Below are positions 24,505-37,828 of a DNA stretch of 64,000 bases, piece by piece (the stretch's first letter is position 1; each line of letters begins with the position of its first letter). The notes beneath the pieces were generated by a model. That model searched no databases and was not told the DNA's origin. It worked only from the letters and a program-made list of their open reading frames with translations. A program made the position numbers and the translations under genes. The DNA is from Streptomyces actuosus (GTDB lineage: Bacteria > Actinomycetota > Actinomycetes > Streptomycetales > Streptomycetaceae), in NCBI RefSeq assembly GCF_016921115.1, contig NZ_JAFFZS010000001.1, positions 372,001-436,000 on the forward strand, read 5' to 3'.

Positions 24505-25518
24505 ATGGGCTCCCTGATCGCGCAGACACGTTTCTCGATCCTCGACCGCTCACGCATCCGCGAGGGCCGCACGGCCGGCGAGGCGCTGCGCGACACCGTG
24601 GCGCTGGCCCAGGAGGCCGAACGGCTCGGCTACCACCGGTTCTGGGTGTCGGAGCACCACGGGGTGCCCGGCGTGGCGGGCTCGGCGCCGACCGTGCTGG
24701 CCGCCGCAGTCGCCGGGGCGACGCGCACCCTGCGCGTCGGCACCGGCGGGGTGATGCTGCCCAACCACCGGCCGCTGGTCGTCGCCGAGCAGTTCGGGGT
24801 CTTGGAGTCGCTCTTCCCGGGGCGGATCGACATGGGCCTGGGCCGCTCGGTCGGCTTCACCGACGGGGTGCGCAGGGCACTAGGCCGGGACCGGGACGAC
24901 GCGGAGGACTTCGCGGACCAGCTCCGGGAGCTGCTCGGCTGGTTCCGGGGCACCTCCCCGACCGGCGTCCACGCGCGGCCCGCCGAGGGGCTGACGGTCC
25001 CGCCGTTCGTCCTCGCCATGGGCGAGGGTGCCTCGATCGCCGCCCGCGCGGGGCTGCCGATGGTCATCGGCGATCTGCGGAACCGGGAACGGATGCGCCG
25101 CGGCGTGGACCGCTACCGGGCGCTCTTCCGTCCCTCCGAGTGGGCGCGGGAGCCCTACGTGGTCGTCTCCGGCACGGTCGCGGTGGCCGGCACCCCCGAG
25201 GCCGCGGGCAGGCTGCTGATGTCCGAGGCCTGGTCGATGGCGCATTCCCGCACCCGCGGCACCTTCCCGCCCCTGCCGCCCGCCGAGGACGTCGAGGCCC
25301 GCGTGATGACGGCCAAGGAGCGCGCCCTGTACGAGTCCGGGCTCGCGGGACACATCGCCGGCACCGAGGAGCAGGTGGCCCACGCGGTGGAGACGGTGCT
25401 GAAGGAGACCGGTGCGCAGGAGGTGCTGGTGACGACGAGCGCCTACGACCGTGAGGCGCTCACGGACTCCTACCGGCGGCTCGCCTCTGTCGTGTCCGGG
25501 CGCGTCGACGCGCCCTGA
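24505..25518 (+). CDS. LLM-class flavin-dependent oxidoreductase (MsnO8-like)
   Basis: A 337-residue TIM-barrel protein of the bacterial luciferase-like family. Typical segments are RLGYHRFWVSEHHGVPGVAG near 46-65, RVGTGGVMLPNH near 79, EQFGVLESLFPGRIDMGLGR near 97 and a C-terminal GTEEQVAHAV. Such enzymes use FMN (or F420) to oxidise small molecules; the MsnO8 subgroup includes antibiotic-pathway and stand-alone members. The ATG lacks a strong ribosome site. It may be co-transcribed with the ferredoxin gene. Confidence 0.88.
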   Translation: MGSLIAQTRFSILDRSRIREGRTAGEALRDTVALAQEAERLGYHRFWVSEHHGVPGVAGSAPTVLAAAVAGATRTLRVGTGGVMLPNHRPLVVAEQFGVLESLFPGRIDMGLGRSVGFTDGVRRALGRDRDDAEDFADQLRELLGWFRGTSPTGVHARPAEGLTVPPFVLAMGEGASIAARAGLPMVIGDLRNRERMRRGVDRYRALFRPSEWAREPYVVVSGTVAVAGTPEAAGRLLMSEAWSMAHSRTRGTFPPLPPAEDVEARVMTAKERALYESGLAGHIAGTEEQVAHAVETVLKETGAQEVLVTTSAYDREALTDSYRRLASVVSGRVDAP

Positions 25519-25694
25519 GCCGGAGCCCTCGGCCGGTGGGGCCGGACACCCGTGCCTCCGCAAGGCCGGTCCGGGACGCGGTGCGCGTGCGGTGGCGCCC
25601 TTCCGGCCGGGCCCGGTCCGCCGCGGCGCCGCCGGTCACATCGCCGACGCCGCCCGGGGCCCGACCGGTGGTTCCCCCTTCCCCCGGGCGCGGG

Positions 25695-28163
<2,469 letters not shown>

Positions 28164-28319
28164 GTGCGGGCGCCTTCCTGAACCGACCGGCCGAGCTTCC
28201 CTCCAAACTGACACAGGTCGGTCACTCGTGCATCCGCCCCGGTCACCGAGCGTGACACTCGGCTCTCGCATAGGATCGCGGGGTTTGCCCCCGAGAGCGA
28301 AGAGCGGTGCCAAGGCCCC

Positions 28320-30665
28320 ATGCACAGCCCCCACGACCCGTACGTGCGGGTCCGCGGCGCCCGCGAGCACAACCTCAAGAACGTGGACGTGGACATCCCC
28401 AGGGACGTCGTGGCCGTCTTCACGGGCGTGTCCGGATCGGGCAAGTCGTCGCTGGCGTTCGGCACGATCTACGCCGAGGCGCAGCGGCGCTATTTCGAGT
28501 CGGTCGCACCGTACGCACGGCGTCTGATCCACCAGGTCGGTGCGCCGAAGGTCGGCGAGATCACGGGCCTGCCGCCCGCGGTCTCCCTGGAGCAGCGCCG
28601 GTCGGCGCCGACCTCACGCTCGTCGGTCGGGACGATGACGCATCTGTTCTCCTCCCTGCGGATGCTGTTCTCCCGTGCCGGGGACCGTCCGCCGGGCGCA
28701 CCGCGTCTGGACTCCGACGCCTTCTCCCCCAACACGGCCGCCGGGGCCTGCCCCGAGTGCCACGGGCTGGGCCGGGTGCACCGCACGGCCGAGGAACTGC
28801 TGGTGCCCGACCCGTCGTTGTCGATCCGCGGGGGTGCGATCGCCGCGTGGCCGGGGGCTTGGCAGGGCAAGAACCTGCGGGACGTCCTGGAGGCGCTCGG
28901 CCACGACGTGGACCGGCCCTGGTGCGAGCTTCCCGCCGCAGAGCGGGAGTGGATCCTGTTCACGGACGAGCAGCCGGTGGTCACCGTGCACCCGGTGCGT
29001 GACGCGGACCGGATCCAGCGGCCCTACCAGGGCACGTACACGAGCGCCCGGCGCTGGGTGATGAAGACGTTCGCGGAGTCGAAGAGCGCCGCCCTGCGGG
29101 CGAAGGCGGAGCGCTTCCTGACCAGCGCGCCCTGCCCGGCGTGCCGCGGCAGCAGGCTGCGGCCCGAGGCGCTCGCCGTCACGTTCGCGGGCCGCACGAT
29201 CGCCGAGCTGGGAGCGCTGCCACTGGCGGAGCTGGCCGGGGTCCTGACGGGCGGGGACGCGGTGGCACGGGTGCTCACCGACGACCTGAAGGCACGTATC
29301 GCGCCGGTCGTCGAACTCGGTCTCGGCTACCTGAGCCTGGACCGCGCCACGCCGACCCTGTCGGCGGGTGAACTGCAGCGCCTGCGCCTGGCGACCCAGT
29401 TGAGGTCCGGACTGTTCGGCGTGGTGTACGTCCTCGACGAACCGTCGGCGGGACTGCACCCGGCGGACACGGAAGCGCTGCTGGCGGTGCTGGCGCGGCT
29501 GAAGGCCGCCGGGAACACGGTGTTCGTGGTCGAACACCACCTGGAGGTCGTGCGCGGCGCCGACTGGCTGGTGGACGTGGGCCCGCACGCGGGCGAGCAC
29601 GGCGGACGGGTCCTGCACAGCGGCCCGGTGGCACAGCTCGCGGGCGTCGCGGAGTCGGCGACGGCCCGTCACCTGTTCGACGTCTCCCCCGCTCCCGCCC
29701 GCGAGGTGCGCACAGCGTACGGGCATCTGCGGGTCGGCCCGGTCACCCGTCACAATCTGCGGGGAGTGACGGCGGACGTCCCTCTCGGTGTGCTCACGGC
29801 GGTCACCGGGGTGTCCGGCTCCGGCAAGTCGACGCTGATCGGCGAGATCACCGAGGACCTCGACGGGGTGAGCCGCCTGGTGGTGGTCGACCAGAGGCCG
29901 ATCGGCCGCACCCCGCGCTCCAACCTCGCCACCTACACGGGCCTGTTCGACGTCGTGCGGAAGCTCTTCGCGGCCACCGGGGAGGCACGGCGGCGCGGCT
30001 ACGGCGCGGGCCGCTTCTCCTTCAACGTGGCCGGGGGCCGCTGCGAGACCTGCCAGGGCGAGGGCTTCGTCAGCGTGGAGCTGCTCTTCCTGCCCAGCAC
30101 GTACGCTCCCTGCCCCGACTGCGGCGGGGCGCGCTACGATCCGCGGACGCTGGAGGTGGCGTACCGGGGCCGGACCGTGGCCGAGGTCCTGGACCTGACC
30201 GTCGAGGCCGCGGCGGACTTCTTCGCGGACACCCCGGCCGCCGCCCGGCCCCTCGGCGCCCTGCTCGACGTCGGCCTCGGGTACCTGCGGCTCGGCCAGC
30301 CCGCCACCGAGCTCTCCGGTGGCGAGGCCCAGCGCATCAAGCTCGCCGCCGAACTGCAGCGCGGCCGGCGCGGGGACACCCTCTACCTTCTCGACGAACC
30401 GACCACCGGCCTCCACCCCGCCGACGTGGAGGTCCTGATGCGGCACCTGCACGGTCTGGTGGACGGCGGGCACACGGTCGTCGTCGTCGAGCACGACATG
30501 TCGGTGGTGGCGGGCTCGGACTGGGTGATCGACCTGGGCCCCGGGGGCGGCGCGGCGGGCGGCCGGATCGTGGCGGCGGGGGTACCCGCTCACGTGGCCC
30601 GGGCGGAGGGGAGCGCGACGGCGGCGTATCTGGCCCGGGCACTGCGCCCGCGTCCGGCGGCCTGA
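28320..30665 (+). CDS. Class II UvrA-like ABC ATPase (UvrA2)
   Basis: A 781-residue UvrA paralogue. It has two ABC modules (Walker A GVSGSGKSS near 36 and near 500; signatures LSAGELQRLRLA and LSGGEAQRIKLA) and zinc-finger Cys pairs (CPECHGLG, CPACRGSRL, CETCQGEG, CPDCGGARY). At 781 residues it is well below the ~950-1000 of canonical UvrA and lacks the UvrB-binding domain, as expected for UvrA2 and the drug-resistance UvrA-like proteins of antibiotic producers. It may bind modified DNA or protect against DNA-binding drugs without UvrBC. It is divergent from the Clp gene with a 156-bp interval. Confidence 0.93.
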   Translation: MHSPHDPYVRVRGAREHNLKNVDVDIPRDVVAVFTGVSGSGKSSLAFGTIYAEAQRRYFESVAPYARRLIHQVGAPKVGEITGLPPAVSLEQRRSAPTSRSSVGTMTHLFSSLRMLFSRAGDRPPGAPRLDSDAFSPNTAAGACPECHGLGRVHRTAEELLVPDPSLSIRGGAIAAWPGAWQGKNLRDVLEALGHDVDRPWCELPAAEREWILFTDEQPVVTVHPVRDADRIQRPYQGTYTSARRWVMKTFAESKSAALRAKAERFLTSAPCPACRGSRLRPEALAVTFAGRTIAELGALPLAELAGVLTGGDAVARVLTDDLKARIAPVVELGLGYLSLDRATPTLSAGELQRLRLATQLRSGLFGVVYVLDEPSAGLHPADTEALLAVLARLKAAGNTVFVVEHHLEVVRGADWLVDVGPHAGEHGGRVLHSGPVAQLAGVAESATARHLFDVSPAPAREVRTAYGHLRVGPVTRHNLRGVTADVPLGVLTAVTGVSGSGKSTLIGEITEDLDGVSRLVVVDQRPIGRTPRSNLATYTGLFDVVRKLFAATGEARRRGYGAGRFSFNVAGGRCETCQGEGFVSVELLFLPSTYAPCPDCGGARYDPRTLEVAYRGRTVAEVLDLTVEAAADFFADTPAAARPLGALLDVGLGYLRLGQPATELSGGEAQRIKLAAELQRGRRGDTLYLLDEPTTGLHPADVEVLMRHLHGLVDGGHTVVVVEHDMSVVAGSDWVIDLGPGGGAAGGRIVAAGVPAHVARAEGSATAAYLARALRPRPAA

Positions 30666-31134
30666 GCAGGGCAGGCGGCAGAACCGGTGACGTCGGCCGA
30701 ACGGCATCCGCCCCGTCGGCCGCCCGCCCCGCCGACGCGTGCACCGGCGGATGCGTGACCCGCCGATTGCCTGCGCCTCCGGGCACGGTCGCGGGTCCGT
30801 GTGCCCCGGTCGCGGCACCGCGGACCCGGCCATGGCCGCCGTCCAGGGACCGACAGCGGTGGCCGACAGCCGCCTGCCCGGCCTTGTGCCCGGCCACAGC
30901 GGATTCGGCGGATGCGGCGGATGCGGCGGCCAGGGGACGTCGCGTCGGGAGCGCCTCGCTCGGCGGAACCCCGGCCGGGCCGCCTGGGGCACGGACGACC
31001 GTCGCTCACCGCTGGCACGGGCCAGACGCCGCACACCGCCTCACGGACCGACCGCGGCCGCGGCGGGGTGTCCTGACCCGTGGCACGGACGACCGTCGCT
31101 CACCGCTGGCACGGGCCAGACGCCGCACACCGCC
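30666..31134. other. 469-bp interval with duplicated DNA
   Basis: Between uvrA2 and the stop of the acyltransferase gene. The right half is filled by the tandem duplication beginning at 30988. The left part (30666-30987) has short GGCGGATGC-type repeats around 30902-30930 and no gene that I can support. Confidence 0.55.
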
Positions 31135-31178
31135 TCACGGACCGGCCGCGGCCGGCCGCGGCGGGGTGTCCTGACCCG
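30988..31178. repeat. Tandem duplication of ~95 bp at the 3' end of olsA
   Basis: Copy 1 (30988-31080, 93 bp) and copy 2 (31082-31178, 97 bp) are nearly identical. They differ by one substitution and a four-base expansion of a GGCC-type run in copy 2. Copy 2 contains the last 44 bases of the acyltransferase gene including its stop; copy 1 is the same sequence left outside the gene. Confidence 0.9.
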
Positions 31179-31998
31179 GGTGGGACAGCACCCGGGCGAC
31201 CGGGACCGGATGCGCCGGGGCGAGGTACGGCGGGGCGGATTGTGCGGCGCGGGCCAGGGAGCGTCGGTCGGCGTGGGTGCCCGGAGTGATCACCGTACAC
31301 ACCTCCACGTCGGCCACCAGCCCGCGCGCCGACACCACCCGCCACACCGACGCCGGCAGCGAGTCGTCACCGACGAAGGCCGCGGCCGTGCTGCCGGCGC
31401 CGCCGGTGAGCCGGTAGCGGAGTCGGACCGGCTGCACGGGCGCACCGGCGTCCAGTGCCGCCTGGAACACGGCGCTTCGGAAGCGGCCCTGGGCCCGGCC
31501 GCACCAGGTACTGCCCTCGGGGAAGACGGCGACCGCGCCACCGGAGCGCAGCACGGCGGCGACTCGGGCGACCGTGTCGGGCAGCGCGCGCAGGCGGTCG
31601 CGGTCGATGAAGAGCGCGCCGCCGCGGGCGGCCAGCGGGCCGGCGACCGGCCAGTGCCGGATCTCGGCCTTGGCCAGCATGCGGGCGGGGCGTACGGCGG
31701 CCAGCAGCGGGATGTCCAGCCAGGAGATGTGGTTGGCGACCAGCAGCAGTCCGCCGTTCCGGGCGGCGGCGCCGGTGATGCGGACGCGTACGCCCGCCGC
31801 TCGGACGATCCACCGGCACCAGTGGCGGGTGGCGACGGCCGGGATCCGGTGGCCCAGCGGGGACAGGGCGATCCCCGTGAGCAGCAGGGCCAGCACCGCC
31901 GTCAGCCGCAGCAGCGCCCCCGGGGCGGTCCGGGCGGAGCCTGCGGGTTCCACGCACGCCCCGGGGGTGCAGGGCGCGGCGGGCAGCCAGGCGCTCAT
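31135..31998 (-). CDS. olsA: Lyso-ornithine-lipid O-acyltransferase (PlsC family)
   Basis: A 287-residue 1-acylglycerol-3-phosphate-type acyltransferase. The catalytic HX4D motif is NHISWLD near residue 84, followed by LFIDRDRLRAL, the FPEGSTW block near 152 and a Pro-containing substrate block. A hydrophobic N-terminal segment (about 33-52) should anchor it to the membrane. Because it is coupled to an OlsB-like gene (the TGATG junction, one base shared), I read it as OlsA, which adds the second fatty acid in ornithine lipid synthesis, rather than a general PlsC. Its last codons lie in the tandem duplication. Confidence 0.85.
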   Translation of the reverse strand: MSAWLPAAPCTPGACVEPAGSARTAPGALLRLTAVLALLLTGIALSPLGHRIPAVATRHWCRWIVRAAGVRVRITGAAARNGGLLLVANHISWLDIPLLAAVRPARMLAKAEIRHWPVAGPLAARGGALFIDRDRLRALPDTVARVAAVLRSGGAVAVFPEGSTWCGRAQGRFRSAVFQAALDAGAPVQPVRLRYRLTGGAGSTAAAFVGDDSLPASVWRVVSARGLVADVEVCTVITPGTHADRRSLARAAQSAPPYLAPAHPVPVARVLSHPGQDTPPRPAAAGP

Positions 31999-32771
31999 CA
32001 GGCCGGGACGAGGGAGAGGAAGTGGCGCAGGTAGCGGGGGTCGACCCGGCGCATCGACAGAAGCACGTAGAGGTCGGCGACCCCGAAGTCCGGGTCGTGG
32101 GCGGGCTCGCCGCAGACCCAGGCGCCCAGGCGGAGGTAGCCGCGCAGCAGGGCGGGCAGTTCGGTGCGGGAGGCCGCGGGGCCGGGACGGGACGGGATCC
32201 AGGGGAGCAGCGGCCGCACCCGGAACTCCTCCGGGGCCAGGTGCTTGGCCTGCACCCGGCTCCAGGTGGCGCTCGCCAGGGTGCCGCCGTCGGCGAGCGG
32301 GAGGGAGCAGCAGCCGGCCAGCCACTCGTGGCCGCGGTCGACCATGTAGCGGGCGATGCCTGCCCAGATCAGGCCGATCACCGCGCCGTCGCGGTGGCCG
32401 GGGTGCACGCAGGAGCGGCCGACCTCGACCAGACCGGGGCGGATCGGGTCCAGCGCGGCGAGGTCGAACTCGCCCTCGGAGTAGAGGCGTTTGGCGATCG
32501 CGGCGCGCTGCGGCGGCAGCAGGCGGTAGGTGCCCACCACCTCGCCGGTGGCCTCCTGGCGGACCAGCAGGTGGTCGCAGTGGGCGTCGAAGGCGTCGAC
32601 GTCGAGGCCGGGCTGCGGAGTGTCGAGCAGAGCCCCCATCTCGCCGGCGAACACGTCGTGCCGCAGACGCTGCGCGGCCCGCACGTCGTCCTCGTCCCGG
32701 GCCAGGGTGACGGTGTAGCGGGTGGGGGCGAGGCCGAGCGGGGGACGGTCGAGGGTGGAAACACCGGTCAT
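31998..32771 (-). CDS. olsB: Ornithine N-alpha-acyltransferase (lyso-ornithine lipid synthase)
   Basis: A 257-residue GNAT-fold acyltransferase of the OlsB group. Recognisable stretches are QRLRHDVFAGEMGA near 33, GTYRLLPPQRA near 80, VEVGRSCVHPGHRDGAVIGL near 114-133, WLAGCCSLPLADGG near 149 and FRVRPLLPW. It transfers a 3-hydroxyacyl group from ACP to ornithine. The reaction provides phosphate-free membrane lipid, useful under phosphate limitation. The ATG follows GGAGAG at five bases. It is the first gene of the olsB-olsA pair. I recall the S. coelicolor olsB as SCO0921, next to sdh, as here. Confidence 0.88.
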   Translation of the reverse strand: MTGVSTLDRPPLGLAPTRYTVTLARDEDDVRAAQRLRHDVFAGEMGALLDTPQPGLDVDAFDAHCDHLLVRQEATGEVVGTYRLLPPQRAAIAKRLYSEGEFDLAALDPIRPGLVEVGRSCVHPGHRDGAVIGLIWAGIARYMVDRGHEWLAGCCSLPLADGGTLASATWSRVQAKHLAPEEFRVRPLLPWIPSRPGPAASRTELPALLRGYLRLGAWVCGEPAHDPDFGVADLYVLLSMRRVDPRYLRHFLSLVPA

Positions 32772-33199
32772 GGCACTCTCCAGGTCACGGGCCGGTTCGG
32801 GGACGGCACCCGGTGGGCCGGTCCGGCCCACCGCCTCTGTTCTTCCGATCGCGGTTGGCGTGTACGTGACGGGTTCCGGGAGTACGGGTGTGCGGCGGCT
32901 GAACGGCTCACGCCGGGTGTCCGACGTCCCCGGCCCCGTGGACGAGCCGGTGTCGGACGGGTGACGGTCAGGAGGCGACCGGGGGGAAGAGGCCGCCTCC
33001 CCTGGGGGAGCGATCACCGGGTCCGGGGTGGGGGCGTGGGGCGGCCGTCGGCGGAAGGCGCTGGGCGCGGCGCCGTGGGAGCGGCTGGAGTCGGCGGAGA
33101 CGTACCGCGGAACGAGGAGCGCCGGGTGCCGCGGCGGGCAGTTCCGGACGGGCCGGGAGCCGGCGATGCGCCGGGAGGCGGTCATGGGCGGGGGGCCTT
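32772..33199. other. Intergenic region between olsB and sdhB
   Basis: No gene that I can support. A long open frame continues upstream of olsB through here, but it is Pro/Arg/Ser-rich and lacks a ribosome site. The region should contain the olsB promoter on the minus strand; no PHO-box-like or other motif was recognised. Confidence 0.45.
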
Positions 33200-33236
33200 G
33201 GCGGGACCGGGGTTGAGCACCGCCCCCGGTCCCGCC
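33200..33236 (-). terminator. Terminator after sdhCAB
   Basis: A perfect 13-bp stem (33200-33212 paired with 33224-33236) with an 11-nt loop, 28 bases beyond the sdhB stop on the minus strand. Confidence 0.75.
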
Positions 33237-33263
33237 CGTCCGCACCTGTCGGCGAACGTTCCG

Positions 33264-34009
33264 CTACCGCCTGGCGACCTTGCGGGTCGCCCGCAGCCAC
33301 TCCTTGTTCATGCCGGTGATGGACTCGAGCGGGATGCCCTTGGGGCAGGCGGTCGCACACTCGCCGGCGAGGGTGCAGCCGCCGAACCCCTCCTCGTCCA
33401 TCTGGGTCACCATGTCCAGCACGCGGGTCTCCCGTTCGGGCGCCCCCTGCGGCAACACGTTGAGGTGGTTGACCTTCGCCGAGGTGAACAGCATCGCCGC
33501 GCCGTTCGGGCAGGCGGCCACGCAGGCGCCGCAGCCGATGCACTCGGCGTGCTCGAAGGCCTGGTCGGCGTCCGGCTTGGGGACCGGCGTGGCGTGGGCC
33601 TCCGGCGCCGAGCCGGTGGGCGCGGTGATGTAGCCGCCGGCCTGGACGATCCGGTCGAACGCGGAGCGGTCGACCACCAGGTCCTTGATCACGGGGAAGG
33701 CCGCGGCGCGCCACGGCTCGACGTCGATGATGTCGCCGTCCCGGAAGGACCGCATGTGCAGCTGGCAGGTGGTGGTGCGTTCCGGTCCGTGCGCATCGCC
33801 GTTGATCACCAGGCTGCACGCGCCGCAGATCCCCTCGCGGCAGTCGTGGTCGAACGCGACCGGGTCCTCGCCCCTGACGATGAGTTCCTCGTTGAGGGTG
33901 TCGAGCATCTCCAGGAAGGACATGTCCGGCGAGATGCCGTCCACCTCGTACGTGGACATGGCGCCGTCGGCGTCGGCGTTCTTCTGCCGCCAGACGCGCA
34001 GGGTGAGCT

Positions 34010-34013
<4 letters not shown>
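33264..34013 (-). CDS. sdhB: Succinate dehydrogenase iron-sulfur subunit
   Basis: A 249-residue iron-sulfur protein. Cluster ligands: C58, C63, C66 and C83 for [2Fe-2S] (CREGICGAC...TTCQ), C158, C161, C164 for [4Fe-4S] with C168, and C213, C219, C223 for the third cluster ([16 protein letters not shown]). It passes electrons from SdhA to the quinone site at the membrane. Its ATG overlaps the sdhA stop in an ATGA tetranucleotide, so the two are translationally coupled. The spacing and the SdhC type indicate the menaquinone-linked class of actinobacteria. Confidence 0.96.
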
Positions 34014-35962
<1,949 letters not shown>

Positions 35963-35963
35963 G

Positions 35964-36671
35964 TCAGCTCACCACTCCGGTCATGACGCCCACGGGTACG
36001 GCGACGAAGCCGGCCGTGAGCAGCAGCGCGAGGACGTCGGCGACGGTCTTCAGGACACGGTCCCGGGTGCGGCTGCCGACGCCGAGGGTCTGGGCGGCGC
36101 TCCAGAAGCCGTGCCGGACGTGCAGGCCGAGGGCGAGCATCGCGACGATGTAGATGACGTTGCCGTACCAGGTGGAGAAGGTGTCCACGACGTTCTGGTA
36201 CGGGTGGCCCTCCTGGAAGTCGCCGGAGTGCACGGTGCCGGTGGTCAGGTCCAGGATGTGCCAGACGATGAACAGGCCGAGGATGATGCCGCCCCAGCGC
36301 ATGGTGCGCGTGGCGTAGCTCGCCCGGGGCCTACGGTGGACGTAGCGGGTGGGACGCGCCCGGATGTCGCGGCGGCTGAGCTGGTACGCGGAGACGGCGT
36401 GTGCGACGACCGCGACCACGAGCACCGCGCGGACCAGCCACAGCGTCCACTCGTAGTGCATGAAGGGCTCGCCGACGGTGCGCAGCCAGTGCGCGTAGTG
36501 GTTGAACTCCCCCGCCCCGAAGAAGATCTTCAGGTTTCCGATGACGTGTGCGACCAGGTACAGCAGCATGATCACGCCACTCACGGCCATCACCGTCTTC
36601 TTTCCGACGGTGGAGTTCCACACAGTGCGCGCCATGGACGGCCGCCGGTCCGTCCGCGTTGCCAGAGCCAT
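35964..36671 (-). CDS. sdhC: Succinate dehydrogenase cytochrome b subunit
   Basis: A 235-residue membrane anchor with five hydrophobic helices (about 24-45, 75-98, 125-147, 165-187, 210-232). Candidate haem-ligand His residues lie in [30 protein letters not shown] and [10 protein letters not shown], the pattern of di-haem B-type SdhC proteins; there is no SdhD gene, as expected for this type. The ATG at 36671 has no ribosome site, but a -10 hexamer ends eight bases before it, suggesting a leaderless mRNA. First gene of sdhCAB and divergent from a LysR gene. Confidence 0.93.
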   Translation of the reverse strand: MALATRTDRRPSMARTVWNSTVGKKTVMAVSGVIMLLYLVAHVIGNLKIFFGAGEFNHYAHWLRTVGEPFMHYEWTLWLVRAVLVVAVVAHAVSAYQLSRRDIRARPTRYVHRRPRASYATRTMRWGGIILGLFIVWHILDLTTGTVHSGDFQEGHPYQNVVDTFSTWYGNVIYIVAMLALGLHVRHGFWSAAQTLGVGSRTRDRVLKTVADVLALLLTAGFVAVPVGVMTGVVS

Positions 36672-36710
36672 GGGACAGAACGCTAGGGCCGAAGGTCCTC
36701 ATCGGTCCAA
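36672..36710 (-). promoter_or_regulatory. Likely leaderless promoter of sdhCAB
   Basis: On the minus strand, TTGGAC (36710-36705) and TAGCGT (36685-36680) are separated by 19 bases. Only eight bases lie between TAGCGT and the sdhC ATG, so transcription would begin at or within two bases of the start codon. Confidence 0.5.
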
Positions 36711-36731
36711 GACATGGTGCACCTCGTTTCG

Positions 36732-36746
36732 ATAGGCAACGCCTAT
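36732..36746. promoter_or_regulatory. LysR-type operator between sdhC and the LysR gene
   Basis: Perfect 15-bp palindrome ATAGGC-AAC-GCCTAT containing the T-N11-A pattern of LysR-type binding sites, 22 bp upstream of the LysR start and about 60 bp upstream of sdhC. A second partial copy (TGCCTATG) follows at 36752-36759. Confidence 0.7.
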
Positions 36747-36767
36747 GTCACTGCCTATGCTGGGACG

Positions 36768-37652
36768 ATGCAGTTCCAGCAGCTCCAGTACTTCGTGGCG
36801 GTCGCCGAGACCCGGCATTTCACCCGGGCCGCGGAGACGGTCCATGTCGCGCAGCCGTCACTGTCCCAGCAGATCAGGGCGCTGGAGCGGGAGCTGGGCG
36901 CCGACCTGTTCCTGCGGGCGCGGGGCAACATCACGCTCACCGACGCGGGCGAGGCGCTGCTTCCGCTGGCCCGACGGATCCTGGCGGACACCGAGACGGC
37001 CCGCCAGGAGGTGCAGGAGCTGGTGCAACTGCGCCGCGGCCGGGTACGGCTCGGCGCGACCCCGAGTCTGTGCACGGGCCTGCTGCCCGATGTGCTGCGC
37101 GCCTTCCACGACCGCTACCCGGGCATCCGGCTGCTGATCGAGGAGGGCGGTTCGCTCGACCTGGTCCGCCAGCTGGCCCGCGGCGCCCTCGACCTCGCGC
37201 TGGTCGTGCTGCCGCTGCCGACGCCGTCCCCGGCGCTGACGACGGTGGAACTGCTGCGCGAGGACCTGGTCGTGGTGTCCTCACCGGAGGTGCCGAGCCC
37301 GGGCGGCGGTCGCCGCAGCGTGCGGATCGCGGACCTGGCGGGCGAGCGCCTGGTGATGTTCCGGCACGGCTACGACCTGCGGGAGCTGACGGTTGCCGCG
37401 TGCCGTTCGGCCGGCTTCGAGCCGGAGTTCGCCGTGGAGGGCGGCGAGATGGACGCGGTCCTGGGGTTCGTGCGGGCGGGACTGGGGGTGGCGGTCGTTC
37501 CGCGCATGGTCGCCGCCCGGTCGGGCCACGGCCTCCGCGTCACCGCGCTGACCCGGCCGGGCCTGCACCGGACGATCGCCCTCGCCCATCGCAGTGACGT
37601 CGCGCCGCCGCGGGCCGCCCGGGAGCTGCAACGGATGCTGCTGGAGCGGTGA
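36768..37652 (+). CDS. LysR-family transcriptional regulator
   Basis: A 294-residue LysR regulator. The N-terminal helix-turn-helix is clear (FVAVAETRHFTRAAETVHVA, then QPSLSQQIRALERELG), followed by the linker helix and a two-lobed effector domain that begins at VRLGATPSLCTGLLPD near 93. The effector is unknown. The ATG follows GGGACG closely. Divergent position and the T-N11-A palindrome between the genes make autoregulation and control of sdhCAB the natural inference. Confidence 0.92.
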   Translation: MQFQQLQYFVAVAETRHFTRAAETVHVAQPSLSQQIRALERELGADLFLRARGNITLTDAGEALLPLARRILADTETARQEVQELVQLRRGRVRLGATPSLCTGLLPDVLRAFHDRYPGIRLLIEEGGSLDLVRQLARGALDLALVVLPLPTPSPALTTVELLREDLVVVSSPEVPSPGGGRRSVRIADLAGERLVMFRHGYDLRELTVAACRSAGFEPEFAVEGGEMDAVLGFVRAGLGVAVVPRMVAARSGHGLRVTALTRPGLHRTIALAHRSDVAPPRAARELQRMLLER

Positions 37653-37828
37653 GGACGACCGCCGCGCACGGGGGCACGCGCCCTTCCGGGCGCGATCGGC
37701 ACGGACCGCCCTGACTGGAAGGGGCAGGACCGGCGCGGAAGGGACACAGGACCGCGGGGGAAGGCCGCCGGTCCGGCCGCCCGGGTCCGGAGGGCGCCCC
37801 GGGAGAAGCCCCTCGGTGGGGCCGCTCC

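Noticed and set aside
28164..28319. HspR HAIR element before the Clp gene
   Set aside because: The dyad has seven-base spacing but the arms are CCGAG/CTCGG, not the CTTGAGT/ACTCAAG consensus.
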